Notes: generated by a model not told the origin, from the sequence alone. Shown: positions 1 to 9,362, counted from the stretch's first letter. The stretch: 64,000 bases of DNA from Saprospiraceae bacterium (GCA_016787525.1 JAEUUP010000093.1:41581-105580); one strand, 5' to 3'. A program made the numbers and translations.

Positions 1-38
1 ATCAAAAAGGCGGTAATTATGTTGCTTATCGGTCTCAT
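1..38 (-). CDS. Possible 5' end of a leftward gene (partial)
   Basis: A minus-strand ATG at 38 opens a frame to the window edge that reads MRPISNIITAFL, a hydrophobic start that could be a signal peptide or membrane anchor. Only 12 codons are visible, so the product cannot be named. The gene would be divergent from ruvC. Confidence 0.2.
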   Translation of the reverse strand, partial: MRPISNIITAFL

Positions 39-327
39 TTTATAGGTATTTTTAAGATGAAAATAAATAGTTTCTCATTGGACTTCGGCTTTCATTTGAA
101 TTATGTAGCGAAAATACGCACACCTATTAACGCATGCAAATGGTTTAAAATTGCCTTAACAGAGTTTAACCTTTTCTTAATGAAAGTCGAGAATTAAAGC
201 TTTCATTTTGTCCATTTCAAGTGATTTTTGAAGGAAAAATGTGCCGAATTTCTTGTTTTTTAGACCCCCTCAGTATCTTGCACGGTCAAATAGAAAAATA
301 AATTTTGATTTAAAATAACACATAATT
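39..327. other. AT-rich intergenic stretch upstream of ruvC
   Basis: No convincing gene is seen. A plus-strand frame is open from 3 to about 197 but has no family resemblance and is probably chance. One copy of the dispersed TACTGAGGGG motif (reverse orientation) lies at 266-275, about 50 nt before the ruvC start. Confidence 0.5.
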
Positions 328-885
328 TTGAAAGAAAAACACCGCATACTCGGCATTGACCCCGGCACCAATTTTTTGGGCTACGCCGTTTTGGAAGTTG
401 ATGGCAAAAAACTCAGCCTTGTGACGATGAGCATCCTCACGCTTTCGCACGTTGACGAGCCGACCGAGAAGCTCAAACGGATTTTTGAAAAAGTTGAATG
501 GGTCATCAAAACATTCAATCCCAACGAGTTAGCCATCGAAGAACCTTTTTATGCCAAAAACATCCAATCTATGCTCAAGCTGGGTCGAGCGCAAGGTGTG
601 GCAATGGCAGCTGCAATGATTCATGGGCTGCCTGTGATGCAATATTTGCCAAAAACTGTGAAAAAAAGTGTCGCTGGCAATGGTAATGCCTCCAAAGAAC
701 AAGTGGCTGCTATGCTCGGACACATCATGAATCGTCCGATTGAGCCTTCATTTTTTGATGCGTCTGATGCTTTAGCTGTTGCCGTTTGTCATCACTATTT
801 GTCCAAAAGTGCCTTAGGTGGTGGTCAAAAACACAACGATTGGAAAAGTTTTGTGAAAGCCAATGCAGATAAGATAGTAAAGTAA
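328..885 (+). CDS. ruvC: Crossover junction endodeoxyribonuclease RuvC
   Basis: This is the Holliday-junction resolvase that acts with RuvAB in homologous recombination and fork repair in the cytoplasm. The N-terminal GIDPGTNFLGYAV carries the first catalytic Asp. IEEPFYAKN supplies the catalytic Glu region, KLGRAQGVAM is the family helix, and DASDALAVAVCHH carries the last acidic residues. The 185-residue length is normal. The start is TTG at 328: an in-frame stop lies at 316-318 and the only sense codons between are not starts, while the core motif begins eight residues in. A dispersed-motif copy starts immediately after the stop codon. ruvA is in the same window at 8769 but in a separate transcription unit. 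Confidence 0.95.
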   Translation: MKEKHRILGIDPGTNFLGYAVLEVDGKKLSLVTMSILTLSHVDEPTEKLKRIFEKVEWVIKTFNPNELAIEEPFYAKNIQSMLKLGRAQGVAMAAAMIHGLPVMQYLPKTVKKSVAGNGNASKEQVAAMLGHIMNRPIEPSFFDASDALAVAVCHHYLSKSALGGGQKHNDWKSFVKANADKIVK

Positions 886-956
886 CCCCCTCAGTATGCC
901 AATTTAAAACGCCCAAAATGCAATATTTTTCTGTGCATACGGTTTTATTAAAAACC

Positions 957-964
957 TAAATTTG
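957..964 (+). promoter_or_regulatory. Putative -7 element of the porZ promoter
   Basis: TAAATTTG matches the Bacteroidota -7 consensus TAnnTTTG and lies 43 nt before the porZ ATG. I see no good -33 TTG at the usual spacing, so only the -7 box is claimed. Confidence 0.45.
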
Positions 965-1007
965 TACTACTTTTTATAAAAAATGAGACATTAATACCTT
1001 ACAAGAT

Positions 1008-3338
1008 ATGACAAAAATATTTCTACGTACAATTCTTCTTGCATTTTTCCCATACCTTCTTTTTTCTCAAAATGATTTGAAAATAGGCGATTGGCGCACT
1101 TATTTGCCCTATCGCACAGGCTTGAGTGTGACTCAATCAGACAATAATGTGTATTGGGCAACGGGTTTGTCGGTTTTGGAAATGAACAAAACGGACTTGA
1201 ATATTGAAAAAATCGACAAACTCAATACGCTAACCGATGTCGGTGTCAGACTGGTGCGTTATAATAAAGATGCCAAGACCTTGTTTGTCGTTTATGAAAA
1301 TAACAATATTGACCTCATTCGTACTGAGGGGTCTGCCAAAAATCTGAATTTGCCCGACATCAAAAACAATAGTTCGATTTTGGGTGATAAGACAATTTAT
1401 GACGTGCATTTTGTGAACGATACGGCTTATTTGGCTTGTGGTTTTGGCATCTCGAAGCTTGATGTCCGCAAAGGAGAGTTTATTTACACCACTTTTACAA
1501 AACTGAAAACGTACAGTATTGTGGTTTTTGAAGGTAAAATTTGGGCAGCTACTGAAGGGGGCATTTACACTGTGCCAAATGACAACCGATTGAACTTGGC
1601 AGACTTCAAAGTGTGGACAAAATTGGATGCAACGGTTGGTTTTCCAAACTCTTACACAACAAAAGTTTTGGCTGTGTATGACAATAAGCTCTATTTCGAC
1701 TTAAACGATTCGCTTGCTGTTTTACAAAACAATACCCCCCTCAGTATTCGGCACGAATCAGGTTTTTCGATTCAATTTATGACAGCCGAAGGGCAAAATC
1801 TGGTCATTGGTTTTTGGAATAAAGATGCAGCAGGCAACGGTAAAACATTGATTTTCAATAAAAATAACACATTCAAAACAGCAGGCGGCAGTTGTGTCAG
1901 TCGTCCTTTGGGAGCTGTGGAAGATGCCACAGGTCGGCTCTATTTTGCTGATTTGTTCAATGGTTTTAGGTTTTTGACAAAAGCGACGGATACGAATTGT
2001 AGTGTCGTCGAATACGATTCGCCTTATGCTAAAGAAGTGAGTGATATTGCTGTGACCGATACTTCGGCGTGGGTTGCTTTCGGCGGTTTGAGTGGTATCA
2101 ATCCGCGCAACAATGGCGAGGGTTTTGCTTCCTTTACAGGTGGCAAATGGCAAAATTTCAACGGCTTTGGTCCTCAAATTTTGAATGATAGCATCATCAA
2201 TCGTGATTTTCACAACGTTGAAATCAATAAAAAAACAGGCAAAATCTATGCAGGTTCAGTCCAAAATGGCTTGGTCGAATTAGTTGGCAATAAAGTGAAT
2301 AAAATTTATAATGCCTCCAACTCGGCTATTCAAGCCGCTTCAGCAGACCCTTTTCGTCGTCGGGTAACAGGGTTGGCATTTGATCAAAGTGGTAATCTGT
2401 GGGTGTCGAATAATCTTTCTGACAATCCTGTCGTGGTCTTAAAAGCAGATGGCAAGTGGGCAAAATTAGGCAATGTGCCAGCCACCAATATTTTTCAAGT
2501 GATTGTGGATGGTTCGGGAACGAAGTGGTTTATCATCAGTGGCTCGCAAACAGGGCTTTTACTCTACAATGAAAATAAAGCGATTGATGATGTTTCGGAC
2601 GATAAAATTACTGTTTTAGATAATTCAAACCTGCCGAAAGAACTGCAAAGTGCGCGTATCAACTACATCACAACGGATTTGAATGGAGAAGTATGGGTTG
2701 GTACATCGGGTGGTGTTTGTGTGTTCCGTTGTGGGAGCGACCCGTTTAAATCAACTTGCAATGCCTCGTTGATTGTCAACTCGTTAGGCAATATCAATGA
2801 ATATTTGTTGCGCGAAAAAAACGTGAATACCATCGCCATAGACGGGGCAAATCGCAAATGGTTTGGTACATCAAGTGGTCTGTTTGTGACCTCAGCCGAT
2901 GGTAAAGAAGAAGTTTTTAAATTCAATACAGAAAACAGTCCATTATTGAGCAATAATATCACAGCTTTGGCAATTCGTCCCAATGGTGAAGTGTTTATTG
3001 GTACCGACAAAGGCTTGATGAGTTTCAAAAGCGAAGCGACTGAGGGGGGGGACTACAATGACCAAACAAAGGTTTTGGCGTATCCAAACCCTGTCAGACC
3101 TGACTACGAAGGTCCAATTGCCATCAAAGGCTTTGCACGAGATGCTAATGTGAAAATTGCGGATGTGAATGGCAATGTGGTGTTTGAAACAAAGGCTCTG
3201 GGTGGTCAAGCGATTTGGAATGGACGGGATTTTAATGGCAATCGCGTGTCAACGGGTGTCTATTTGGTTTTGGCAACGAATACGAAAAATTTAGATGCAC
3301 CCGATGCTGTTGTGACGAAGATTTTATTTATGAATTAG
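1008..3338 (+). CDS. porZ: PorZ-like type IX secretion beta-propeller protein
   Basis: PorZ is a surface component of the T9SS attachment complex that helps process cargo and attach A-LPS at the outer membrane. Residues 1-20 form a signal peptide ending in LLFSQ. The mature start, NDLKIGDWRTYLPYRTG, and the following YWATGLSVLEM and LTDVGVRLV are typical of the PorZ first propeller. The middle holds repeated propeller blades (for example NLWVSNN, EVWVGTSGGVCVF, RKWFGTSSGLFV). The end has a T9SS-type sorting domain starting AYPNPVRPDYEGP and ending STGVYLVLATN. The length, 776 residues, fits the family. Dispersed-motif copies are embedded at 1322, 1737 and 3038 (encoding TEG, PLS and TEG). It may be transcribed alone: a terminator-like hairpin follows. 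Confidence 0.85.
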   Translation: MTKIFLRTILLAFFPYLLFSQNDLKIGDWRTYLPYRTGLSVTQSDNNVYWATGLSVLEMNKTDLNIEKIDKLNTLTDVGVRLVRYNKDAKTLFVVYENNNIDLIRTEGSAKNLNLPDIKNNSSILGDKTIYDVHFVNDTAYLACGFGISKLDVRKGEFIYTTFTKLKTYSIVVFEGKIWAATEGGIYTVPNDNRLNLADFKVWTKLDATVGFPNSYTTKVLAVYDNKLYFDLNDSLAVLQNNTPLSIRHESGFSIQFMTAEGQNLVIGFWNKDAAGNGKTLIFNKNNTFKTAGGSCVSRPLGAVEDATGRLYFADLFNGFRFLTKATDTNCSVVEYDSPYAKEVSDIAVTDTSAWVAFGGLSGINPRNNGEGFASFTGGKWQNFNGFGPQILNDSIINRDFHNVEINKKTGKIYAGSVQNGLVELVGNKVNKIYNASNSAIQAASADPFRRRVTGLAFDQSGNLWVSNNLSDNPVVVLKADGKWAKLGNVPATNIFQVIVDGSGTKWFIISGSQTGLLLYNENKAIDDVSDDKITVLDNSNLPKELQSARINYITTDLNGEVWVGTSGGVCVFRCGSDPFKSTCNASLIVNSLGNINEYLLREKNVNTIAIDGANRKWFGTSSGLFVTSADGKEEVFKFNTENSPLLSNNITALAIRPNGEVFIGTDKGLMSFKSEATEGGDYNDQTKVLAYPNPVRPDYEGPIAIKGFARDANVKIADVNGNVVFETKALGGQAIWNGRDFNGNRVSTGVYLVLATNTKNLDAPDAVVTKILFMN

Positions 3339-3368
3339 GTATTGTATTGAAAATCAATTTTTTACCAT

Positions 3369-3409
3369 CAAAAAAGTCAGTGAATGTAGCAACTCACTGA
3401 CTTTTTTGA
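3369..3409. terminator. Bidirectional terminator between porZ and bamA
   Basis: An AAAAAAGTCAGTGA stem pairs with TCACTGACTTTTTT, giving a stem-loop with an A-run on one side and a T-run on the other. It suits both convergent genes. A dispersed-motif copy starts at 3416, between the hairpin and the bamA stop. Confidence 0.8.
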
Positions 3410-3432
3410 TTAATATACTGAGGGGGGTATTT

Positions 3433-5922
3433 TTAGTCTGGTTCAAAACCTAAGACGATATTGAATGTACCAAAATCAGTAAACTTGCCAGAAGTAACGT
3501 TTGGTTTGTCGAAGCCGATACCATAGTCGAAACCAAGCGTACCAAACATAGGCAAGAAAACACGCAAACCTAAACCCGCTGCACGACGTACATCAAATGG
3601 TTTGAAATCCTTCAAGCTGCCCCAAGTATTGCCACCTTCAACAAAAGCTGTGGCAAAAATGGTTGACGATGGATTGAGTGAAATTGGGTAACGTAATTCA
3701 GCCGTATATTTTGCAAAGGTTGTACCACCACCGTTTTGTGAATTGGGGAATTCATCAACTTTGTAACCGCGCATGGCTAAAATCTCTTGACCTACTTGCG
3801 CAATCTGACGATTTGCCAAACCGTCACCACCTAAAACGAAACGGTTGAATGGTGTATAGCCGACGTATTTGTTGTAATAGCCCAATGAACCGACTTTAGC
3901 CGCTGTTCTCAAAACCATTTTGCCTGCTACAGGTGTGTACCACTCTGCATTGAAACGCCATTTGTAGAACTCAACCCATTTGAACTTCTCTTGGTAACTT
4001 AAATCAGAATAACGTTTGCCATTGAAAAGAGAATAAGGAGGCGTAGCCGTCAAAATCAATGTCAAACGAGAGCCGCTTTTAGGGAATAACGGGTCGCTGA
4101 TACTGTTGCGACTGAACGTTTGTGACAAGTTAAAGCTATTGAATGTACCATTAGAGATATTCGGGAAAAAACCAGGATATTCTTTCAATGAGAATTGCTG
4201 GAACTCCAATGAGGTATTGCTCACAAAGTTATCATCTGGCCATTTCATACGACGACCTAAGCCCACAGAGGCTTGCAAAATACCTACACTATTGTTGGTG
4301 TAGTAGCCAGAAAATTTAGAATAAGAACTACCAACCGTCAAAGAGTTCGGACGTTTGCCACCTAACCAAGGTTCTGTGAAAGAAATATTGTAAGATTGGT
4401 AGTATTTACCATTCGACTGCGCACGAATTGACAGGCGTTGTCCATCACCTTGCGGCAACGGTGACCATGCTGATTTGTTAAAAATATTGCGAATTGAGAA
4501 ATTGTTAAACGACACACCCAATGTGCCCACAACACCAAAACCACCCCAACCTGCTGATAACTCTAACTGGTCGCTTGGTTTTTCTTCCACTTTGTATTCG
4601 ATGTCTACTGTTCCACGTTGCGGATTAACGGGTGTATTGATGCCCAATGCTTCTTGGTTGAAATAGCCCAAGTTGATAATCTCGCGTTGTGAACGAATAA
4701 TATCTGAACGGCTGAACTTCTCTCCAGGCAGTGTGCGTAACTCACGACGAATAACGTGTTCATGTGTGCGGTCATTACCTTTGATAGTCACTTTGTCAAT
4801 GGTCGCTTGAGGACCTTCGTACAAGCGCATTTCGAGGTCAATAGAGTCGCCATCAATAGCCACTTCTGTTGGTTCAACATTGAAGAACAAATAACCGTTG
4901 TCCATATAAAGTGACGACACATCACGTCCATCTTGACTAAATCGAAGACGTTGGTCGAGCAACTCAGCATTATAAATATCTCCTTTTTGAATACCTAACA
5001 CTTGGCTCAACACTTGTGATTCATAAATCGAATTACCTTTCCAAACAATGTTGCGGAAATAATAACGACGACCTTCATTAATCTTCATATGAATTTTCAA
5101 ATCGCCATCTTTTTCTCGCCAAATAGAGTCACTCACAACTTGAGCATCACGGAAGCCAATATTACCGTAGTATTTCAAAATTTTCTTTTTGTCTTCCTCA
5201 TATTCATCACGAATGAGTTTTGAAGACGAGAAAATTTTAAGTTTTCGGTGCGTCTTATCCATTTTTTTACGCAATTTCCGAGCCGATGCATTGGCATTGC
5301 CTTCAAAAGTGATGTCCTGAATTTTGATTCTATTGGCTTTCAAAATACTGACAATCAACTTAACACCATTGACGCGTTTCGGGTCTTTTTCTTCCGTAAC
5401 TTTTACACTAGCATCCAAAAAACCTTTTTCACGATAGTATTTTGTAACACCATTTATGACATTGGCTTTGTTGCTTTCGGTCACAATGGTGCCTTTCGGA
5501 ATGAAGCGTGTCACAATACCATTGAGGTCGTCATGTTGACTTTTTTTCGCACCGACATAGCTGAATGTGGTCATTGATGGACGTTCTTTGATTAAAATTT
5601 CAAAGAAAATCACATCACCAATTGTCTTTTCTTTCACAATTTGTACATCATCGAACAAGCGTAATTTCCACAATGCCTTCATCGCTTTTTGAACATCAGG
5701 ACCTGGGAATTTTATTTTTTTACCCACTTGTAAACCCGAAACGCCAATGATGGCATTGGCATCCGTGTATTGAACACCTACTACTTTCACACCGCCCACT
5801 TCATAATCTTTGGGTGCACCATATGTAATGGTGGGTAAAGAATCCTGTGTTTGAGCCGTTGCGTCGTTGGAAATACCGAGTATGTTTACAGCTAGTAGTA
5901 GAAGGAGAAAAACCTTTTTCAT
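3433..5922 (-). CDS. bamA: Outer membrane protein assembly factor BamA
   Basis: BamA is the central barrel of the BAM machine, inserting beta-barrel proteins into the outer membrane. A signal peptide (MKKVFLLLLLAVNILGI) is followed by several POTRA domains (about 45-430), for example IQDITFEGNANASARKLRKK and IDKVTIKGNDRTHEHVIRR. The C-terminal Omp85 barrel includes NRFVLGGDGLANRQ and ends in GFDYGIGFDKP...NIVLGFEPD. The length, 829 residues, is normal for Bacteroidota. It lies downstream of uppS on the same strand, the usual uppS-bamA order, with about 220 nt between. It contains no copy of the dispersed motif despite its size. Confidence 0.95.
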   Translation of the reverse strand: MKKVFLLLLLAVNILGISNDATAQTQDSLPTITYGAPKDYEVGGVKVVGVQYTDANAIIGVSGLQVGKKIKFPGPDVQKAMKALWKLRLFDDVQIVKEKTIGDVIFFEILIKERPSMTTFSYVGAKKSQHDDLNGIVTRFIPKGTIVTESNKANVINGVTKYYREKGFLDASVKVTEEKDPKRVNGVKLIVSILKANRIKIQDITFEGNANASARKLRKKMDKTHRKLKIFSSSKLIRDEYEEDKKKILKYYGNIGFRDAQVVSDSIWREKDGDLKIHMKINEGRRYYFRNIVWKGNSIYESQVLSQVLGIQKGDIYNAELLDQRLRFSQDGRDVSSLYMDNGYLFFNVEPTEVAIDGDSIDLEMRLYEGPQATIDKVTIKGNDRTHEHVIRRELRTLPGEKFSRSDIIRSQREIINLGYFNQEALGINTPVNPQRGTVDIEYKVEEKPSDQLELSAGWGGFGVVGTLGVSFNNFSIRNIFNKSAWSPLPQGDGQRLSIRAQSNGKYYQSYNISFTEPWLGGKRPNSLTVGSSYSKFSGYYTNNSVGILQASVGLGRRMKWPDDNFVSNTSLEFQQFSLKEYPGFFPNISNGTFNSFNLSQTFSRNSISDPLFPKSGSRLTLILTATPPYSLFNGKRYSDLSYQEKFKWVEFYKWRFNAEWYTPVAGKMVLRTAAKVGSLGYYNKYVGYTPFNRFVLGGDGLANRQIAQVGQEILAMRGYKVDEFPNSQNGGGTTFAKYTAELRYPISLNPSSTIFATAFVEGGNTWGSLKDFKPFDVRRAAGLGLRVFLPMFGTLGFDYGIGFDKPNVTSGKFTDFGTFNIVLGFEPD

Positions 5923-6141
5923 ATTTTAAACGATAATGCCAAACATGGTTTGGCGGCATTTTTTCTAAATTCTAAACAATAAATACTGAGGGGTGCTTAT
6001 TTTGCAAAACAGGATTGAAACGTATTGAAAGTCTAATTCGTGTCGTGCAGCTTTTATTTTTTTATTTCGAGATTGGCTATTCATTATTGATGGATGAGTT
6101 ATTCGTTGATTGGGAGTCATCAATAACGAATAACTAATCAA

Positions 6142-6885
6142 CTATTGACTAATTTGCTCGCCTGTCATACCAAACCTTCTTTCGCGGTCCTGATAGCTTA
6201 AAATAGCTTTATAAAAATCGTCTTTTCTAAAATCGGGCCAATAGGTTTTTGTAAAGTAAAACTCTGCATAAGCTAATTGCCACAATAAGAAATTAGAAAC
6301 ACGAGTTTCACCACTTGTCCGAATCATCAACTCTGGGTCGGGCATACCCGATGTTGAGAGTTCGAGTTCAAACATTTTTTCGTCTATCTCTGACGGTTTT
6401 ATCAGTCCTTTGGTTGCTTTTTCGGCAAGTCGTTGCACCCCCCTCAGTATTTCCCATTTGGCGGAGTAGTTGAGTGCTAAAACGAGCGTCATTTTATCAT
6501 TGTTTTGGGTTTGTTCGATGCCTTCCAACAAGGCTTTGTAGGTAGAAGAAGGCAGTTTTTCGATGTCACCAATAGCTTTCAAACGAATATTATTGCGTTG
6601 CAAAGTAGCAATTTCGGAGCGTACAGTGTCAATCAACAAAGTCATCAAAGCATTGACTTCAAAAGCAGGACGATTCCAGTTTTCAGTCGAAAAAGTATAA
6701 AGTGTCATGTATTTGACACCTAATTCAGCTGCTGCTTCGGTGATTTCACGTACGGTTTTGACACCTTCGCGATGTCCCCACACACGATTCTTACCTTGCG
6801 ATTTTGCCCAACGCCCATTGCCATCCATAATAATAGCAACGTGTTGAGGCAGTTTATCAATATTTATCTGACTTTTTAAATCCAT
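6142..6885 (-). CDS. uppS: Isoprenyl transferase (undecaprenyl diphosphate synthase)
   Basis: UppS condenses isopentenyl diphosphate onto farnesyl diphosphate to make the C55 lipid carrier for peptidoglycan and O-antigen. The signature VAIIMDGNGRWAK holds the catalytic Asp, with HREGVKTVREI, LYTFSTENWNRP, MIRTSGETRVSNFLLWQ and WPDF following in order. The ATG at 6885 (MDLKSQINIDK) is preferred over one further upstream, because a promoter-like TACTTTTG lies in the extension; this gives 247 residues, normal for the family. The dispersed motif at 6440 encodes ILRGVQ within a family-aligned helix, with no insertion relative to the E. coli protein as I recall it. Probably co-transcribed with bamA. 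Confidence 0.95.
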   Translation of the reverse strand: MDLKSQINIDKLPQHVAIIMDGNGRWAKSQGKNRVWGHREGVKTVREITEAAAELGVKYMTLYTFSTENWNRPAFEVNALMTLLIDTVRSEIATLQRNNIRLKAIGDIEKLPSSTYKALLEGIEQTQNNDKMTLVLALNYSAKWEILRGVQRLAEKATKGLIKPSEIDEKMFELELSTSGMPDPELMIRTSGETRVSNFLLWQLAYAEFYFTKTYWPDFRKDDFYKAILSYQDRERRFGMTGEQISQ

Positions 6886-6928
6886 TTGTTTTAGTCGTTG
6901 CACAGGTACGATAAACGAAAATTGGGCG

Positions 6929-6936
6929 CAAAAGTA
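6929..6936 (-). promoter_or_regulatory. Putative -7 element of the uppS-bamA promoter
   Basis: On the minus strand this reads TACTTTTG, matching TAnnTTTG, 44 nt before the ATG at 6885. Its position inside a longer possible reading frame decides for the shorter uppS start. No clear -33 box is seen. Confidence 0.45.
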
Positions 6937-7017
6937 ATGAAACTTGTTCGCATATTGATGATAATTAAAAAAAACGCAGAAAAAAGACGAAGTATTCACA
7001 CAGATATGCAGCGAACC

Positions 7018-7626
7018 TCAGTTCACATCATTTTCAGTGAAGGGTTTTTCGGGCGGAATTTTATTTATTTTTTTCTTTAAAGGTTTTGCTTTTTTGCCGT
7101 TTTTGGGTTTAGCGGTTTTAGGTTTGGTCTTATTTTTTTTTGTTATTTTGGGACTTTTTAAATCCGTTTCTACTAATATTTCTTTCTTTTTAAATTTTGG
7201 AAATTCAGAATAAGAATATCCTTTTGCCAATCTAGTCAAAGTGTATTTCAGAACGGCTGTCAATCGTTCTGGAGCTTCGTCATACGGAAGCCAAATGGCT
7301 TCACGAAACTTTTCGGGTTCTTTCACGACCATTTCTCCTGTCCAACCAGAAGCTTTAAAGAGAAAAATGATTTCGATAACACTCTTTAGTTTGCGATGGG
7401 TAATATGCACCAATTCAAGGTTTTTCTTTTTTACAATCACACCTACCTCCTCAAATGTCTCTCGCACAAGTGCATCTTTGGCAAACTCCGCACCTTCTAT
7501 TTTGCCACCTGGTAGGGTGTAGCCACCTCCATTGGCTTTGGTTTGAGCCAAAAAAAGCAAGTGGTCTCTGTATTCGAGTAATAAACGAGCTGTGAGTACC
7601 GTGCGAAAACGTTGTTGTATGGGCAT
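7018..7626 (-). CDS. Nudix hydrolase with lysine-rich tail
   Basis: Nudix enzymes hydrolyse nucleoside diphosphates linked to another group; the substrate here is unknown. The Nudix box is complete: GKIEGAE, seven residues, then RETFEEVGV, at about residues 41-63. The fold continues through IIFLFKASGWTG to about residue 140. The last 55 residues are a basic, low-complexity tail (KKNKTKPKTAKPKNGKKAKP), unusual for the family; it could bind nucleic acid, but that is inference. The gene lies upstream of uppS on the same strand, with 132 nt between. Confidence 0.85.
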   Translation of the reverse strand: MPIQQRFRTVLTARLLLEYRDHLLFLAQTKANGGGYTLPGGKIEGAEFAKDALVRETFEEVGVIVKKKNLELVHITHRKLKSVIEIIFLFKASGWTGEMVVKEPEKFREAIWLPYDEAPERLTAVLKYTLTRLAKGYSYSEFPKFKKKEILVETDLKSPKITKKNKTKPKTAKPKNGKKAKPLKKKINKIPPEKPFTENDVN

Positions 7627-7720
7627 TAAGAGATGTTACGGATTTTCGATTTTACATTTTTGAAATAGAGTGCGAAAAATAGCAGTTTTTAGCAGAAACT
7701 TATAGCATTAGCCTTAGATT

Positions 7721-8500
7721 TTACAATCTGCGATGCAAAGCGAACAAAGCATTGAGGCACAGCCATGCCAGCATGGCTGTAAAAGATAACTCATAGGCGA
7801 CTGAAAAAAGGAGTTTGGTTTGCAAGTTGAGGTCGAAAAGGCGGTAACTAAAATAGTCTGTTAAAATAAAAGAAGCGTGTATACCAAACAGAATGAATAG
7901 GGTTTTGACCATGCGCTTGAGCCAACCAACGACCAATACGTGTCGCCTACCACTGAGCTGCGTTTTCTTTTTTTGCATCAGTGCATAGCGTTCATGCAAA
8001 ATAAAACGATAAGAGAAATAGAGATAGAGAAAAAACTGCAAGATGAAAACGCCTTTTTCAAAATTGCCATAAAATGGGCTAAAAAACTCGGTACGAAAAG
8101 CTGCTTTGGTCTCAGCACTACGAAAAGTCATCATGCCTAAAAGGGCGATTTGCACTGTTGGCAATATAAAATGCTTAAAATCACTGCGTTTAATATCGAA
8201 ATGACGATACAAACGACTTTTGATATAGTAAAAAAGTAAAGGGCCGAAAGCAAAAGATAGATAAATCGGTAGCACCAATACTGAGGGGTGTCTTTTTGTA
8301 AGCAGCGTAAAGTTTAAAAACTTGTCTAATAATGTCAGTGAAAAAGCAATCAATAAGGCAGCAAACAACCAGTTTGACCATTTATTAGGCTGTGTTTTGC
8401 GGATTAAAAACAAACCAGCTAGACCCAAACCAGACACGACTCCAGCAGCCATTGCTAAAACGGTTAGCCAATGAATGAGGTCGAATAGAATAGGTAGCAT
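7721..8500 (-). CDS. Multi-pass membrane protein, unknown function
   Basis: The 259-residue product has about seven hydrophobic segments, including LIHWLTVLAMAAGVVSGLGL, the WLFAALLIAFSLTLLDKF region, LVLPIYLSFAFGPLLFYYI and FILPTVQIALLGMMTF. The layout resembles the membrane half of Bacteroidota AraC-type membrane regulators, but no DNA-binding helix-turn-helix follows. It could be a stand-alone sensor or a remnant; I cannot assign a function. A dispersed-motif copy at 8279 encodes HPSVL in the loop before the third segment. Confidence 0.6.
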   Translation of the reverse strand: MLPILFDLIHWLTVLAMAAGVVSGLGLAGLFLIRKTQPNKWSNWLFAALLIAFSLTLLDKFLNFTLLTKRHPSVLVLPIYLSFAFGPLLFYYIKSRLYRHFDIKRSDFKHFILPTVQIALLGMMTFRSAETKAAFRTEFFSPFYGNFEKGVFILQFFLYLYFSYRFILHERYALMQKKKTQLSGRRHVLVVGWLKRMVKTLFILFGIHASFILTDYFSYRLFDLNLQTKLLFSVAYELSFTAMLAWLCLNALFALHRRL

Positions 8501-8590
8501 AGTTTTTCCGATTTTTAATGTATTGTTTTAGATTTCTTAGGTCGAAATATTACTGCTTGTATAAGGTTTCTTAGCGTATGATTCTAGTGT

Positions 8591-8624
8591 TTTGGTGCAA
8601 AGTTTGTAAAAAATAGTAGTTTTG
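8591..8624 (+). promoter_or_regulatory. Putative ruvA promoter
   Basis: TTTG at 8591-8594 and TAGTTTTG at 8617-8624 are separated by 22 nt, matching the Bacteroidota -33 TTTG / -7 TAnnTTTG arrangement. The ruvA ATG is 145 nt downstream, after an inverted stretch of TTATTGGTTA/CGAATAACCA repeats (about 8645-8762). Confidence 0.55.
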
Positions 8625-8644
8625 CGCCCAAAATTTGTAAAAAA

Positions 8645-8765
8645 ATAGTTGACTAGTTATTGGTTACTCGTGAATTCGTTATTCGTTTGGTAAAGTTGTT
8701 TTACGCTTTGACAGACGAATAAGAATCTACGAATAACCAATAACCCATCCACGAATAACCAATTC
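8645..8765. repeat. Inverted array of ATAACCAATAACC-like short repeats
   Basis: GTTATTGGTTACTCGTG and GTTATTCGT on the left are complementary to CACGAATAACC and ACGAATAACCAATAAC on the right, forming a long imperfect hairpin in the ruvA leader. Related degenerate TTATTCGT/TCATTGGTCATT words recur near 6080-6150, 28288-28330, 36420-36490 and 56568-56612. Confidence 0.6.
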
Positions 8766-8768
8766 AAC

Positions 8769-9362
8769 ATGATAGATTTCGTCAAAGGTGCAATAATTAT
8801 TAAAAACCCTGCTTTTGTGGTTTTAGAAACCACTGGAGGCGTGGGCTATCGCATCAATATCAGTTTAAATACGTATGCTAAGATTGAGTCAATGGAACAC
8901 ACAAAGTTATTGACTTACTTGCAAGTACGAGAAGATGCTCATGTACTATTTGGTTTTGCCGAAGAGTCGGAGCGGTCGTTATTCCAAATGTTGATTTCTG
9001 TTTCGGGCGTTGGGCCGTCAACGGCACAGGTTTTGCTTTCGGGTATGTCAGCAGACGAAGCACGGGCAGCTATTTTGAGTGAAAATGAAGCTGCATTTTC
9101 AAAAGTGAAAGGCATTGGCCCTAAAACAGCCAAACGTATTATTCTGGACTTGAAGGATAAAGTAAAAAAAGATGGTGGTGAAGTAACACTGAATTTGGCT
9201 ACTACAGGCAACTCTACGATACGCGATGAAGCGATTTCGGCTTTGTTGGCTTTGGGCTTTCAACGGATTCCGATTCAAAAAGTGTTGAATAAGATTTTGC
9301 AAGAGCAAAAAATTGCGAATGTAGAAGACTTAATTAAAATCGCTTTGAAACAGTTGATGTAG
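8769..9362 (+). CDS. ruvA: Holliday junction DNA helicase subunit RuvA
   Basis: RuvA binds four-way junctions and loads the RuvB motor for branch migration. The N-terminal OB domain (MIDFVKGAIIIKNPAFVVLE, GVGYRINIS) is followed by helix-hairpin-helix motifs (LLISVSGVGPSTAQVLL-type at about 76-90 and KVKGIGPKTAKRIILDLKDK at about 115-134), and by a C-terminal RuvB-binding domain (IRDEAISALLALGF). The length, 197 residues, is normal. It directly precedes sprA on the same strand, an order I know from other Bacteroidota. Confidence 0.95.
   Translation: MIDFVKGAIIIKNPAFVVLETTGGVGYRINISLNTYAKIESMEHTKLLTYLQVREDAHVLFGFAEESERSLFQMLISVSGVGPSTAQVLLSGMSADEARAAILSENEAAFSKVKGIGPKTAKRIILDLKDKVKKDGGEVTLNLATTGNSTIRDEAISALLALGFQRIPIQKVLNKILQEQKIANVEDLIKIALKQLM

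Noticed and set aside
3..197. C-terminal fragment of a rightward gene
   Set aside because: The frame is open but AT-driven, with no recognisable motif.
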